Assembly: GCA_900100095.1 (NCBI GenBank)
Contig: FMTN01000008.1
Span: 62,001-126,000 of the forward strand
Direction: 5' to 3'
Length of the DNA stretch: 64,000 nucleotides
Source: Lachnospiraceae bacterium C10
Lineage (GTDB): Bacteria; Bacillota; Clostridia; Lachnospirales; Lachnospiraceae
The notes beneath the pieces were generated by a model. That model was not told where the DNA came from. It saw only the letters and a program-made list of their open reading frames with translations, and ran no database searches. A program made the translations under genes and the position numbers. Each line of letters begins with the position of its first letter. Position 1 is the first letter of the stretch. This document shows, piece after piece, positions 63,019 through 64,000 of the stretch.

Positions 63019-63966
63019 TTACTTGTCGCCGCCTCCGGCGATATTGTCCTGAACTCTGCGATACAGCTCTGCCGCCGCATTGTAGCCCATCTTCTTCTGA
63101 CGATGGTTGACAGCTGCCGTCTCACAGATAATGGCCAGGTTACGGCCCGGGCGAATCGGAAGAGAATGACATACCACATCATGTCCAAGAATATCCATGT
63201 ATTCATCCTCAAGACCAAGTCGATCGTATTCCGTATCCCGATGCCAGTCTTCTAACTTAATAACTAAATCGATCTCCTGATTATCCTTAACGCACTCTAC
63301 TCCGTAGAGACTCTTGACATCGATGATTCCAATGCCGCGTAATTCAATCAGATGCTTGGTAATCGCCGGAGACGATCCCATTAATGTATGATCGTTGATT
63401 CTGCGAATCTCAACCACATCATCCGCTACGAGACGATGTCCTCTGCGCACCAGTTCAAGAGCTGCCTCGGATTTACCGATGCCACTTTCTCCTGTGATCA
63501 GAAGTCCCTCACCGTATACATCCACCAGTACTCCATGAATGGTGGTGCAAGGTGCCAGCTCCGCGTTCAATGTGTAAATCAGCTCCGCCTCGAATTCCGA
63601 TGTTGCACGCTTGGTTCCAAGAATCGGAATATTACATTCCTTGGCAACCTGAATCAGAATATCCTCCGGATCAATTCCCCGGCAGATGATCATGCAAGGC
63701 AGATCATAGGCAAAAAGCTTATGATAGATCTCAATTCGCTCTTCCTCTGTCTTATTGCTGTGGAGGTAGGCATACTCTACCATTCCGATCAGCTGGATCC
63801 TGTTGGCGTCAAAATGATCATAGAATCCGTTCAGCTGGAGTGCCGGTCTGTTGATATCCGGAACCCTTACCCGACACTTTGTTAAATCGATTTCCGGTGT
63901 ATAGTTTTTTAATTGCATCTTCTCAGCGATATCACTGAGCAGTGCACCCTCTTGTGAAATAGTCAT
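63019..63966 (-). CDS. hprK: HPr kinase/phosphorylase
   Basis: HprK phosphorylates a serine of HPr or Crh in response to fructose bisphosphate and ATP, and removes it when phosphate is high, controlling carbon catabolite repression. The 315-residue protein has the P-loop GESGIGKSEAALELVRRGH, the regulatory HprK signature ELRGIGIIDVKSLYG and the C-terminal PIRPGRNLAIICETAAVNHR. The ATG at 63966 is chosen because AGGAGGAGG lies just before it; a start 10 codons upstream contains that site. Its likely substrate, the HPr-like protein at 58619, is encoded in the same cluster. Confidence 0.95.
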   Translation of the reverse strand: MTISQEGALLSDIAEKMQLKNYTPEIDLTKCRVRVPDINRPALQLNGFYDHFDANRIQLIGMVEYAYLHSNKTEEERIEIYHKLFAYDLPCMIICRGIDPEDILIQVAKECNIPILGTKRATSEFEAELIYTLNAELAPCTTIHGVLVDVYGEGLLITGESGIGKSEAALELVRRGHRLVADDVVEIRRINDHTLMGSSPAITKHLIELRGIGIIDVKSLYGVECVKDNQEIDLVIKLEDWHRDTEYDRLGLEDEYMDILGHDVVCHSLPIRPGRNLAIICETAAVNHRQKKMGYNAAAELYRRVQDNIAGGGDK

Positions 63967-64000
63967 AACCTCCTCCTTTCGAGCAAATATGCCCATTAGT

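Overview
The window is a gene-dense chromosomal segment of a motile Firmicute, most likely a Lachnospiraceae-type clostridium. Supporting features are the FliW/CsrA pair beside the late flagellar genes, sigma-28-type promoters with the sequence TAAR-N15-CCGATAA, a T-box leader on valS, type III glutamine synthetase, the hprK/murB/rapZ/whiA/HPr-like cluster, PqqD beside an OPT transporter, and strong AGGAGG ribosome sites. There is no prophage, CRISPR array or insertion sequence. Most genes lie on the minus strand. Species cannot be fixed from the sequence alone.

Layout. (1) 1-10.9 kb, minus: late flagellar genes flgM, flgN, two tandem flgK paralogues, flgL, fliW, csrA, flaG, fliD, fliS and the start of one more gene. 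Three sigma-28-type promoters are readable; one lies inside a terminator hairpin between the flgK copies. (2) 11-17.3 kb: a surface or flagellar modification island. It holds a cytidylyltransferase/Gfo-Idh-MocA fusion, a HisC-like aminotransferase, a glycosyltransferase gene destroyed by an internal deletion, a small glycosyltransferase-tail-like gene, two tandem LicD phosphotransferases and a GT4 glycosyltransferase. (3) 17.3-23.2 kb, minus: T-box-valS-cdd-48-aa protein-zinc-ribbon/TPR membrane protein-HAD phosphatase. (4) 23.2-29.2 kb: an orphan FeoB-associated protein, two unrecognised genes, PqqD-like/OPT transporter and DegV. A 35-bp palindromic repeat occurs twice here. (5) 29.3-35.5 kb: the complete F1Fo ATP synthase operon, with a c subunit lacking the sodium signature. 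(6) 35.9-44.1 kb: ACT regulator-hom-lysC, then CdaR-ftsE-ftsX-ctpA-prfB. (7) 44.1-50.5 kb: a DnaA-box cluster outside any recognisable origin, a secreted SH3/NlpC hydrolase with a WalR-like box, trxB, a YjfB-like motility protein, ridA, cvfB, an acyl-ACP thioesterase, tRNA-Gln and a YigZ protein. (8) 50.6-56.7 kb: a class A penicillin-binding protein, a secreted unknown and glnN. (9) 56.8-64 kb, minus: hprK-M18 aminopeptidase-murB-rapZ-whiA-HPr-like-diacylglycerol kinase, then fba.

How they fit together. The flagellar block shows regulation by FlgM/sigma-28 and by FliW/CsrA. The neighbouring cytidylyltransferase, aminotransferase, glycosyltransferases and LicD proteins look like a pathway for a CDP-activated, phosphodiester-linked decoration. 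Such a pathway could act on flagellin, but that link is inference. The right end combines HPr kinase with an HPr-like protein that lacks the PEP-phosphorylation histidine, a shortened WhiA and a RapZ with an altered Walker A motif. This suggests a regulatory module that has diverged from the Bacillus form.
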